From positions 62,001 to 126,000 of the forward strand of contig NZ_MLCL01000086.1 of NCBI RefSeq assembly GCF_001942625.1: a DNA stretch of 64,000 nt, in the 5' to 3' direction. Source of the stretch: Mycobacterium syngnathidarum. GTDB lineage: Bacteria; Actinomycetota; Actinomycetes; Mycobacteriales; Mycobacteriaceae. The notes under the pieces were generated by a model that was not told where the DNA came from, searched no databases, and saw only the letters and a list, made by a program, of their open reading frames with translations. The position numbers and the translations under genes were made by a program. Shown piece after piece: positions 26,135-33,695 of the stretch (position 1 is the first letter of the stretch; every line of letters starts with the position of its first letter).

Positions 26135-28552
26135 ATGAGCTCACCACTTGACGGTTACACCGTTGTCGACCTGTCCAGCGGTATCGCCGGGGCATACGCC
26201 ACGAAGATGCTCGCCGACGGTGGCGCCGATGTGATCAAAGTCGAAGCCCCCGAAGGTGATCCGTTGCGCCGCTGGTCGGCGTCTGGTGCGGGCATCGCAC
26301 CGGATGAGGACGGTGCCCTGTTCACCTTCCTGGCCGGCGGCAAACGCAGTGTGGTCGTCGAGCCCGGAGAAATGCAGCTGGTGGACCGGCTGGTGGCGGC
26401 GGCCGACGCAGTGGTCTGGTCTCCGGAATCGGCTGTCGCGCAGGCGGTCGCACCGGAGGAACTGTTCCGGCGGCATCCGCACCTCATCGTCACCACGATC
26501 ACGCCGTTCGGTTTGGACGGGCCGTGGAGTGGCCGGCCTGCCACCGAGTTCACCTTGCAAGGCTGGTCGGGCGGCGCAATCGGCATCGGCCGAGGAGTGC
26601 AGGACCGCGCGCCGGTATCGATCGGCGGGCAGGTGGGCGAGTGGCTGGCCGGCGCCTACGCGGCGGCGATGACGCTGGCGTTCCGGGCCCGGGCGGTCAG
26701 GGACGGTCACGGGGAACTGGTGGATCTCTCGGCGCTGGAGGCCCAGATCCTGGGTCTGACGTACTACCCGGTCACCTATTTCGAAATGCTGGGCCGGCCG
26801 TGGCGCAGCGAGCGCAAACCCACAGTCCCCGGGATCGCCGAAGCGGCCGACGGTCTGGTGGCACTCGGATGCGGCACTGCCCAGCAGTGGTGGGACCTGT
26901 GTGCGATGTCGGGCCACGATGAATGGATCAACGAGTCCTCCGAGCTGACGATCACCGAGCAGGCCAACTTGCACGCCGGGGAGTTGTACGCGTGGCTGCG
27001 CGAGCAACGTGCCGACGACGTGCGGGAGCTCGCCGCGGCGTTCCGAATCCCCAACTCCCCGGTGGGCAACGGGGAGAACGTCACTGCCATGGACCATTTC
27101 GTGCAGCGACAGGCTTTCATCCGCAATCCGCAGCATGGGTTCACCCAGCCGGCGGCGCCGTACCGGCTCTCAGGCGTGGCACTGCGGGCGGCGTCACGCG
27201 CACCGCGCCTGGGGGAGCACACCAAGGAGGTCGCGGCGGCCACGTTGAGCCCACGCGACGTGCCGGCCGGTAGGCCCCGCGGGGATCGCCTGCCGTTCAG
27301 CGGCTTGCGGGTGCTCGACATGACGACGTTCTGGGCCGGGCCGTCGTGCACGCATCCGCTGGGCATGCTCGGCGCCGAGGTGATCCACCTGGAGTCGACC
27401 CCACGCCCGGACGGCACCCGGTTGATCGCCGGTATCCCGGCCAGCGTGGAGCAGTGGTGGGAGCGATCGCCGATCTTCAGTGCGCTCAACACCAACAAGA
27501 AGAGCTTGACCCTGGACTTCCAGACCGAGCAGGGCCGGGATCTGTTGCGCCGGCTGATTGGCACCTGCGACGTGGTGGTGGAGAACTTCACCCCCAGAGT
27601 GATCGAGCAGATCGGACTCGATTTTGACTCGCTACGGGAGCTCCGCGAAGACATCATCATGGTGCGGATGCCCGGATTCGGGCTCGACGGGCCGTGGCGG
27701 GACAACCCGGCATTCGCCTACATCATCGAGGACTCGTCCGGGTTGAGTTGGCTCACGGGCTACCCGGATCGCACCCCGTTCGAGCCTTATTCGATCGGTG
27801 ATCCCAATGCCGGGATCCACGCATTGTCGGGGCTGATGCTTGCGCTCGAGCATCGCCGCCGCACCGGGCAGGGAGTGCTCGTCGAGGCCGCGATGGTCGA
27901 CGCCGCGCTCAACATCGCTGCCGAACAGGTCATCGAGTATTCGGCCTACGGGGCGTTGCTGCAGCGCGACGGTAACCGTGGCCCGGCCGCGGCGCCGCAG
28001 AACATCTACCAGTGCGCCGATATCGATGAGTTCGGCCGCCCGGACAGCTGGGTTGCGATCGCGGTCAACTCCGACGCCCAGTGGTCCGCCCTGCGCGCGG
28101 CGCTCGGCCTGCCGGATTGGGCGACTGATCCAGAGCTCGATTCTGCCGACGGGCGCCGAGCACACCACGATCTGATCGACGAGAAGCTGGCGGCCTGGTG
28201 TCTGCCGCGCAGCGGCGACGAGATCGTCGAAACCGTGTGGCCGGCCGGTGTTCCGGTGGCGAAAGTCATGCAGCCGCACCGGCAGTTGGAATTGCCGCAG
28301 GTGCGGTTCCGGCAGTTCTTCGAACATGTGGGGCATCCGGTGAACAATGCCGCACCGCACAGCACTCTGCCGGTCTCGCTGGCCAACGGACCACGGGCGT
28401 TGCACCGTCAGCCGGCACCGCTGCTGGGTGAGCACAACCATGAATTGCTGACGGAACTGGGATTGTCGGAAGGGGAGATCGCCACGTTGGCCGAGGACGG
28501 CGTGATCGGCACTGAACCAGGAGTGGGCGGGCGTCGCAAGGCGGCGCGCTGA
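26135..28552 (+). CDS. Fused two-domain family III CoA-transferase (CaiB/BaiF)
   Basis: 805 residues, twice the usual ~400. Domain 1 (about 1-390) has YTVVDLSSGIAGAYATKMLA and the catalytic Asp D197 in LVDLSALEA. Domain 2 (about 395-790) has LRVLDMTTFWAGPSCTHPLG and at the same place E584 in VLVEAAMVDA. Normal family III enzymes are interlocked homodimers, so a fusion gives a built-in pseudo-heterodimer in which only one half has the canonical aspartate that forms the aspartyl-CoA anhydride. It would activate an acid by CoA transfer. Last gene of the TetR-led operon; its stop is 7 bp from the stop of a convergent kinase gene. Confidence 0.92.
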   Translation: MSSPLDGYTVVDLSSGIAGAYATKMLADGGADVIKVEAPEGDPLRRWSASGAGIAPDEDGALFTFLAGGKRSVVVEPGEMQLVDRLVAAADAVVWSPESAVAQAVAPEELFRRHPHLIVTTITPFGLDGPWSGRPATEFTLQGWSGGAIGIGRGVQDRAPVSIGGQVGEWLAGAYAAAMTLAFRARAVRDGHGELVDLSALEAQILGLTYYPVTYFEMLGRPWRSERKPTVPGIAEAADGLVALGCGTAQQWWDLCAMSGHDEWINESSELTITEQANLHAGELYAWLREQRADDVRELAAAFRIPNSPVGNGENVTAMDHFVQRQAFIRNPQHGFTQPAAPYRLSGVALRAASRAPRLGEHTKEVAAATLSPRDVPAGRPRGDRLPFSGLRVLDMTTFWAGPSCTHPLGMLGAEVIHLESTPRPDGTRLIAGIPASVEQWWERSPIFSALNTNKKSLTLDFQTEQGRDLLRRLIGTCDVVVENFTPRVIEQIGLDFDSLRELREDIIMVRMPGFGLDGPWRDNPAFAYIIEDSSGLSWLTGYPDRTPFEPYSIGDPNAGIHALSGLMLALEHRRRTGQGVLVEAAMVDAALNIAAEQVIEYSAYGALLQRDGNRGPAAAPQNIYQCADIDEFGRPDSWVAIAVNSDAQWSALRAALGLPDWATDPELDSADGRRAHHDLIDEKLAAWCLPRSGDEIVETVWPAGVPVAKVMQPHRQLELPQVRFRQFFEHVGHPVNNAAPHSTLPVSLANGPRALHRQPAPLLGEHNHELLTELGLSEGEIATLAEDGVIGTEPGVGGRRKAAR

Positions 28553-28559
28553 CCGGGGC

Positions 28560-29837
28560 TCAACCCCGCTCGAACACGTCGAGCAGCGACCCGAAATCCT
28601 CGGTGTCCCAGAGGTGCAGAACGTTGCTGAGCATCAGGAGCGGGGACCGCACTGCTTCATGGTCGGCTATGCACGGGTCTGTGCGGTCGACGCCGTGGTC
28701 GGGCAACACGGACTGCAGGTAAGCCGGCGTGTCGAGCAGCCAGGTCACTCCCATCACCGCGGCGTACAGCATCAGCTGTGCGCGCAGGGTGTCGAGGTCG
28801 ATGGCGGGCCCACCGGCGCAGCGGTACTCGGCCGCGAAATGGGTCAGCAACCCGTCGATGTGCTGTTTCCACAGCTCGGTTTCGGCGCTGCACAGCGAAC
28901 CCCACAGCGCCATCGCCACATTCATCACGCTGACACAGCCCCAGTCCATCAGCCCGCAGCTCAGGGTCCCGTCCGGGTCGGCCCAGAACCAGGCGTTGTC
29001 CACGTTGGCGTTCCAGTGACACAGCGCCACCTGGTCTTCTGTGGAATGCAGCCGGGCCATGACGGCACCCTCGGCGGCGGCAATCCGGTCGACGTCGGCG
29101 AGCATCCGGGCGACGAACCCCGGATTCGCGACGGCGGGTGGTAGCAATGCCGGGTAACGGCCTGCGAATTCGACCAGCCGGTGGACCTGCGCGGTGAGCT
29201 CATCGGCAGAGTGGTGTACGCGGCGGCCGACGGCCACCTTGGCGGCGTCGTACCGGAATCGATCGGCCACCTCTTCGGGGAGGACGCCGGCCTTGTGGGC
29301 GCCGGCCAGCCGGGCAACCGAGGTGAGCAAGGCCCGGTAGTGACCGAGCGCGTCGGGCATTCGGTAGTCCAGGCACTTGTCGTAGTGCGGCTCAATACCG
29401 GCGTTACCGAACGAGATCCGCTCGGTCAACAGCATCCCGGTGCACGAGTCGTGGTGGTAGTCGGCGAACAGGCACGCCGGAACGGTCACCGGCAACGCGC
29501 AACCGGCCGACAACTCCCCGAAGGCCACCTCGAGGTCCATCTGTGACTTTCCGCGGTCGCGGCGCGGATTGTCGAAGTCGCGGGAGAACTTGACGAACAG
29601 CTCGGTGGGCAAGCCAACCCTTGGATGCACATAGTCCACGTCCAGTAGTGCCTTGCGTCCGGTGCTGCCGCCGCCGCATTCCTGGAAGCGGGTGATCGCG
29701 CTGACCCGGTTGCCTTGGGGGAGGGCGCCGAACGCCTGCAGGGCAGCGGTGAGAAAGTCCGGGCCGGCACCGAGAAGTGTTGCCGGATCGGCGGGAAATT
29801 CCAGGCCGGTCCTGCCGCCCTTCACCCACCGTGACAT
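28560..29837 (-). CDS. Phosphotransferase-like (APH/ecdysteroid-kinase fold) protein
   Basis: 425 residues. VALCHWNANVDNAWFW is a variant of the HxDxxxxN catalytic loop (H-W-N-A-N-V-D-N), and GLMDWGCVSV takes the place of the DFG/DWE metal segment. The N-terminal lobe holds LFVKFSRDF, with a Lys that may bind ATP. The normal catalytic Asp is replaced by Asn, so activity is uncertain. It stands alone between convergent and divergent neighbours. Function not recognised beyond the kinase fold; a small-molecule alcohol kinase is the family expectation. Confidence 0.8.
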   Translation of the reverse strand: MSRWVKGGRTGLEFPADPATLLGAGPDFLTAALQAFGALPQGNRVSAITRFQECGGGSTGRKALLDVDYVHPRVGLPTELFVKFSRDFDNPRRDRGKSQMDLEVAFGELSAGCALPVTVPACLFADYHHDSCTGMLLTERISFGNAGIEPHYDKCLDYRMPDALGHYRALLTSVARLAGAHKAGVLPEEVADRFRYDAAKVAVGRRVHHSADELTAQVHRLVEFAGRYPALLPPAVANPGFVARMLADVDRIAAAEGAVMARLHSTEDQVALCHWNANVDNAWFWADPDGTLSCGLMDWGCVSVMNVAMALWGSLCSAETELWKQHIDGLLTHFAAEYRCAGGPAIDLDTLRAQLMLYAAVMGVTWLLDTPAYLQSVLPDHGVDRTDPCIADHEAVRSPLLMLSNVLHLWDTEDFGSLLDVFERG

Positions 29838-29876
29838 CTGGCCTCACCACCAGTCGAGGCAGTAGCTTCAATAACC

Positions 29877-30683
29877 ATGGCTATCAATCCTTCTGACATC
29901 TTGCTCGCCGGACAGGTGGCGGTTGTCACCGGCGGTGGTACCGGTATCGGCAGGGGTATCGCTGCCGGCTTGGCGGCCTTCGGTGCCACGGTGGCGATCT
30001 GGGAGCGCGATGCGGACAGCTGCGCTGCTGCCGCCGAATCGCTCGGTGCCCTGGGCATTGTCGCCGATGTGCGCGACGCCGAGCAGGTGGATGCCGCGTT
30101 GACGCAGACCGCCGACGAGCTGGGCCCGGTGCGCATCTTGGTGAACAACGCCGGGGGCGTGTTTGCCTCTGCGCTGCTGGAAACCAGCGAGAACGGTTGG
30201 GATGCGCTGTACAAGAGCAATCTTCGTCACGTGCTGCTGTGCACACAGCGGGTGGCACGGCGTTTGGTCGCCGATGAGTTACCGGGCAGCATCATCAATC
30301 TCACGTCGATCGAAGGAGTGCGTGCGGCCCCCGGCTATGCCGCGTATGCCGCTGCGAAGGCCGGCGTCATCAACTACACCCAGACGGCGTCGTTCGAGCT
30401 TGCGCCGCACGACATCCGGGTCAACGCGATCGCCCCGGACCTCACCATCACCGAGGGGCTGCTGGCATTGTCTCCGGGCGGTCCGCCTGCCGGTATCGCC
30501 GACGGCATCCCGATGGGCCGCGCCGGGGATGTCGATGAAATCGCCGGAGCGGCAGTCTTTCTTGCTTCGAGCTTGTCGGGTTATGTCACCGGGCAGACGA
30601 TTCACGTCGATGGTGGCACGCGGGCTGCGGGTGGCTGGTACCGCCACCCGCAGACCGGCGCCGCAACACTCGGTCCGGGTTAG
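29877..30683 (+). CDS. Short-chain dehydrogenase/reductase
   Basis: 268 residues. VVTGGGTGIGRGIAAGLA is the cofactor loop, VNNAGGVF the NNAG element and YAAYAAAKAGVINYT the catalytic segment; SLSGYVTGQTIHVDGGTRA closes the fold. It is divergent from the kinase-like gene (39 bp between starts), so the two may share a control region, and convergent with the mycofactocin-type SDR. Substrate unknown; probably an alcohol oxidation within the same catabolic set. Confidence 0.9.
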   Translation: MAINPSDILLAGQVAVVTGGGTGIGRGIAAGLAAFGATVAIWERDADSCAAAAESLGALGIVADVRDAEQVDAALTQTADELGPVRILVNNAGGVFASALLETSENGWDALYKSNLRHVLLCTQRVARRLVADELPGSIINLTSIEGVRAAPGYAAYAAAKAGVINYTQTASFELAPHDIRVNAIAPDLTITEGLLALSPGGPPAGIADGIPMGRAGDVDEIAGAAVFLASSLSGYVTGQTIHVDGGTRAAGGWYRHPQTGAATLGPG

Positions 30684-30693
30684 GGCTCCGGAC

Positions 30694-31539
30694 CTACTTG
30701 AGGCAGCTTCCCGCGTCCACCGGCAGGGTCACGCCGGTGACGTACCGGGCCTCGTCGGAGGCCAGGAACAGCACGGCGTTGCTGATGTCCACGGCCTCCA
30801 CCCACGGGATGGGCAAGGTGTGGAACAGCTGGCAGATCGGTGCCATATCGTCGGGACCCGGGTTCTCCAGGTCGGGCCGGAACATCTTGAACGTGCCGTC
30901 GTTGTGCAGCATGGGGGTCGCCACATGTGTGGGATGCACGCTGTTGCAACGGATGTTGTGCTGGCCCAGCTCCACGGCGAAGCCGCGCATCAGGCCGACG
31001 ACGCCGTGCTTGGCGGCGACATAGTTGCCGCAGTGCGGGTAGGCCTTGAGTCCGCCGACCGAGCTGGTCAGGACGATCGATCCGCCGCGACCACCTTCGA
31101 TCAGGTGCGGTACACCGGCTTTGACTGACTTCCAGACGCCCGACAGGTTGATGTCGATCATCTCGTCCCAGTCGAGCTGGCTGGTTTCGTGCAGCACGTC
31201 GCCGCCGTTGCCGATACCGGCGTTGGCCACGATGATGTCGAGCCGGCCGAGCTGCTCCACGCCGCTGTCGACGGCCGCCTTGATCGCATCCGCGTCGCGG
31301 ACGTCGACCTCGGCGGTCACCACCCGGCGGTCGAGCCCCTTGATGAGGTTGGCGGTTTCCGCCAGATCATCGGAGGTGGAGGCCGGGATGGCGGTCTCCA
31401 CGCCGGGCCGGATCGGTCCGCAGATGTCGAGCGCGATGATGTCGGCACCTTCTTGCGCCAGCCGCACCGCGTGGCTACGACCCTGGCCGCGGGCCGCGCC
31501 GGTGACGAACGCGACCTTGCCTTCCACCCGTCCAGTCAT
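30694..31539 (-). CDS. Mycofactocin-coupled SDR family oxidoreductase
   Basis: 281 residues. The N-terminus VAFVTGAARGQGRSHAVRLA with the following ADIIALDICGPI, and the insertion after it (about residues 40-65), are the signature of the TIGR03971 family, SDRs with a tightly held NAD that hand electrons to mycofactocin. The catalytic segment is YVAAKHGVVGLMRG, and YVTGVTLPVDAGSCLK ends it. It probably oxidises a secondary alcohol. Mycofactocin genes are not in the window. A mismatch copy of the GAGAAT box lies 134 bp upstream of its start. Confidence 0.9.
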   Translation of the reverse strand: MTGRVEGKVAFVTGAARGQGRSHAVRLAQEGADIIALDICGPIRPGVETAIPASTSDDLAETANLIKGLDRRVVTAEVDVRDADAIKAAVDSGVEQLGRLDIIVANAGIGNGGDVLHETSQLDWDEMIDINLSGVWKSVKAGVPHLIEGGRGGSIVLTSSVGGLKAYPHCGNYVAAKHGVVGLMRGFAVELGQHNIRCNSVHPTHVATPMLHNDGTFKMFRPDLENPGPDDMAPICQLFHTLPIPWVEAVDISNAVLFLASDEARYVTGVTLPVDAGSCLK

Positions 31540-31672
31540 TGATTACCCCAGTTCTGTCTCGTGTCTGCCACATGCTCGGTGAATTCTGTGCACCTGCTCA
31601 GTAACTCTGTCACCGGGTCGCCCGCCATGTCAACGACAGATACGTTTCTGGCAATTTGTACTCTCTGTTTAG

Positions 31673-31687
31673 AAGAATGAAATTCTC
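31673..31687. promoter_or_regulatory. Imperfect operator box
   Basis: AAGAATGAAATTCTC fits GAGAAT-N3-ATTCTC with one mismatch. It is 134 bp upstream of the mycofactocin-type SDR start (31539). Confidence 0.55.
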
Positions 31688-31952
31688 AAGCATGCGTCGC
31701 GGCGCCACCCATGGTGGGGTGGATCGCCCGCTACGAGACCCGCCATCCGGTGATTCGCTGCGCACCCGTCCGCATCGCTACCTACGTGGTCAGCCCCGAA
31801 GACATGAACAGCACTCGACTCCTGCTGTGGTTACTCGACGATCATGCACACAGCGCGGCCGTCGATGGTGCCAGTCGCCCAACTCGCGGCGAGACGGCGG
31901 TGAGTCCGGAGATCGGACAGGCACCTGAGCGCGAGGAAAATTCTTTCCTTAG

Positions 31953-31967
31953 GAGAACGAAATTCTC
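31953..31967. promoter_or_regulatory. Imperfect operator box at the 3' end of a TetR gene
   Basis: GAGAACGAAATTCTC fits the box with one mismatch. It ends 2 bp from the TetR stop codon and is 280 bp from the box at 31673, with the same GAA centre; the two could be looped by one protein. Confidence 0.5.
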
Positions 31968-31969
31968 AG

Positions 31970-32689
31970 CTAGCTGGCGGCGAATCCATTGGCCACGAAG
32001 TCCCAGACCTCGTCGGCGGTGATCGGATGGACCGACGCCTCGTCGGCGCCACCGCTGGATTGGGCGACGAACATCACCGTCTGCATCGTCATCGCAGCCA
32101 TCCGGCGCGGGTTGATCCCAGGGCGCAGCTGGCCGGCCTCGCAGGCTTCCTCCATGAGCTCGGTCAGCAGGGCCAGCAGTGGCGCGTGCGCGACCTTCAC
32201 TTCAGAGGGATGCGAAACCAGCAAACGGGGTGCGAAATCGGTGAACAGCGGGCGTTTGGCCGCCGGATCGGGCCGGGACGATTCGAAGAGCAGCTGGATG
32301 GCGACCTTGAGCCGTTCGATCGGCTCACCCTGTGTGGAGGTGGCGGCCCGGATCTGATCTGCCGAGCGGCTCAACGCGTCCTCGAACAGCGCCAGCAGGA
32401 GCTCGTGCTTACCATCGAACTGCAGGTAGAAGCTGCGCAGCGACTGCCGGGAGCGGTCAACGACCTCCTGCACGGTGAAGTCGGTGCTGCCCTTCTCGAT
32501 GATGATCGCCTGGGCTGCGTCCAGGAAGCGTTGCACCCGCTGGGCGGCGCGCAACTTGGCGGTTTTGATCGACCGCTCGACAGCTCGTTGCTTCCACGCG
32601 GGTTCTTCGCCAGCGGTGGTCACTGGCCGCTCCGACGCTTGTCGAGTGGGGAGAACATGAACTGACTGTACCGGAGAACGCCTTGCCAT
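31970..32689 (-). CDS. TetR/AcrR-family regulator, candidate for the GAGAAT-box regulon
   Basis: 239 residues from ATG 32689; a TTG at 32716 lacks a ribosome site. After an unusual ~45-residue basic leader comes the helix-turn-helix: RFLDAAQAIIIEKGSTDFTV then VVDRSRQSLRSFYLQFDGKHELL. The C-terminal ligand domain is unremarkable. The gene is divergent from a crotonase, and the gap holds a perfect GAGAAT-N3-ATTCTC box over a promoter, the layout expected of an autoregulated repressor. Because the same box lies before other operons in the window, this protein is the best candidate for their common regulator (inference). Confidence 0.88.
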   Translation of the reverse strand: MARRSPVQSVHVLPTRQASERPVTTAGEEPAWKQRAVERSIKTAKLRAAQRVQRFLDAAQAIIIEKGSTDFTVQEVVDRSRQSLRSFYLQFDGKHELLLALFEDALSRSADQIRAATSTQGEPIERLKVAIQLLFESSRPDPAAKRPLFTDFAPRLLVSHPSEVKVAHAPLLALLTELMEEACEAGQLRPGINPRRMAAMTMQTVMFVAQSSGGADEASVHPITADEVWDFVANGFAAS

Positions 32690-32727
32690 TGTGGTGCCGG
32701 ACCCCCTCGCGGCCAACGTGTCGGAGA

Positions 32728-32756
32728 TTGTAACTTTCGTGCTGTGAGAATAGTAT
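32728..32756 (+). promoter_or_regulatory. Probable promoter of the crotonase gene
   Basis: TTGTAA at 32728-32733, 17-bp spacer, TAGTAT at 32751-32756: a good sigma-70-type match. The -10 hexamer lies inside the perfect operator box at 32746-32760, so binding there would block transcription. Confidence 0.6.
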
Positions 32757-32760
32757 TCTC
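32746..32760. promoter_or_regulatory. Palindromic operator box, perfect copy
   Basis: GAGAATAGTATTCTC, extendable to TGAGAATAGTATTCTCA (32745-32761), is the most symmetrical copy of the box. It lies between the divergent TetR and crotonase genes and covers the -10 element of the latter. Confidence 0.8.
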
Positions 32761-32896
32761 ATCACGGGAATTATAGAAGTCCTTTGAGAAGAAGGGTTTC
32801 GCGTCAGATGGGGCGCCGCCGGGGCGCTGTTTGCGGGAGGGTGCCGCGCTCGCACAGGCGGCTGTCGCGTGGCAGCTGTGAAACAGAAGGAAACAC

Positions 32897-33679
32897 GTGT
32901 ACATCGACTACGACGTCGCCGATTCGATCGCCACGATCACGCTCAACCGGCCGGAAGCGGCCAATGCCCAGAATCCCGAGCTTCTCGATGAACTCGACGC
33001 CGCCTGGACCAGAGCTGCCGATGACCGCGATGTGAAAGTGATCGTGCTGCGGGCCAACGGCAAGCACTTCTCGGCGGGGCATGACCTGCGCGGTGGTGGG
33101 CCGGTACCCGACAAGATCACCCTGGAGTTCCTGATCGAGCACGAGTCCCGGCGCTACCTGGAGTACACCCTGCGGTGGCGCAACGTGCCCAAGCCGTCGA
33201 TCGCGGCGGTCCAGGGCCGCTGTATCTCCGGTGGCCTGCTGCTGTGCTGGCCGTGCGATCTGATCCTGGCCGCCGACGACGCGCTGTTCTCCGATCCGGT
33301 TGCGCTGATGGGTATCGGCGGTGTCGAGTACCACGGCCACACCTGGGAACTCGGTGCCCGCAAGGCCAAGGAGATCCTGTTCACCGGCCGCGCTCTGACC
33401 GCCGAGGAAGCCGAGCGCACCGGCATGGTCAACCGGGTGGTTCCGCGCGCCGAACTCGACACCCAGACCGCTGAATTGGCCGCACAGATCGCGCAGATGC
33501 CGGCGTTCGCGCTCCGCCAGGCCAAGCGCGCGGTCAATCAGACCCTCGACGTGCAGGGCTTCTACGCTGCGATCCAATCGGTGTTCGATATTCACCAGAC
33601 TGGGCACGGCAATGCGCTTAGCGTCAGTGGATGGCCGGTGCTGATGGATATCGACGGGATGAAGCAGAACATCAAGTAG
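32897..33679 (+). CDS. Enoyl-CoA hydratase/isomerase (crotonase family)
   Basis: 260 residues from GTG 32897. First oxyanion segment GKHFSAGHDLRGG, second VQGRCISGGLLLCWPCDLI, and the C-terminal trimerisation helix is present. Residues at the catalytic acid sites are not the textbook Glu pair (the segment is VALMGIGGVEYHG). It is likely to act on an enoyl-CoA in the pathway controlled by the divergent TetR. An adenylate cyclase gene begins 16 bp after its stop and may be co-transcribed. Confidence 0.9.
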   Translation: MYIDYDVADSIATITLNRPEAANAQNPELLDELDAAWTRAADDRDVKVIVLRANGKHFSAGHDLRGGGPVPDKITLEFLIEHESRRYLEYTLRWRNVPKPSIAAVQGRCISGGLLLCWPCDLILAADDALFSDPVALMGIGGVEYHGHTWELGARKAKEILFTGRALTAEEAERTGMVNRVVPRAELDTQTAELAAQIAQMPAFALRQAKRAVNQTLDVQGFYAAIQSVFDIHQTGHGNALSVSGWPVLMDIDGMKQNIK

Positions 33680-33695
33680 GCCTGGGCCTCTGAAG

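Larger units (their letters stand above)
31540..31969. other. 430-bp gap with two operator-like boxes and no recognised gene
   Basis: Between the mycofactocin-type SDR start and the TetR stop. It contains imperfect GAGAAT boxes at 31673 and 31953. Two overlapping short plus-strand frames (about 31692-31928 and 31711-32022) look low-complexity and Arg-rich, lack a clear ribosome site and match no family I know; the second runs into the TetR gene. I read the region as regulatory DNA or gene remnant rather than coding. Confidence 0.5.

Noticed and set aside
31656..32022. Two overlapping short plus-strand frames in the gap after the mycofactocin-type SDR
   Set aside because: No ribosome site, Arg-rich low-complexity translation, and one runs into the TetR gene; treated as non-coding pending expression data.
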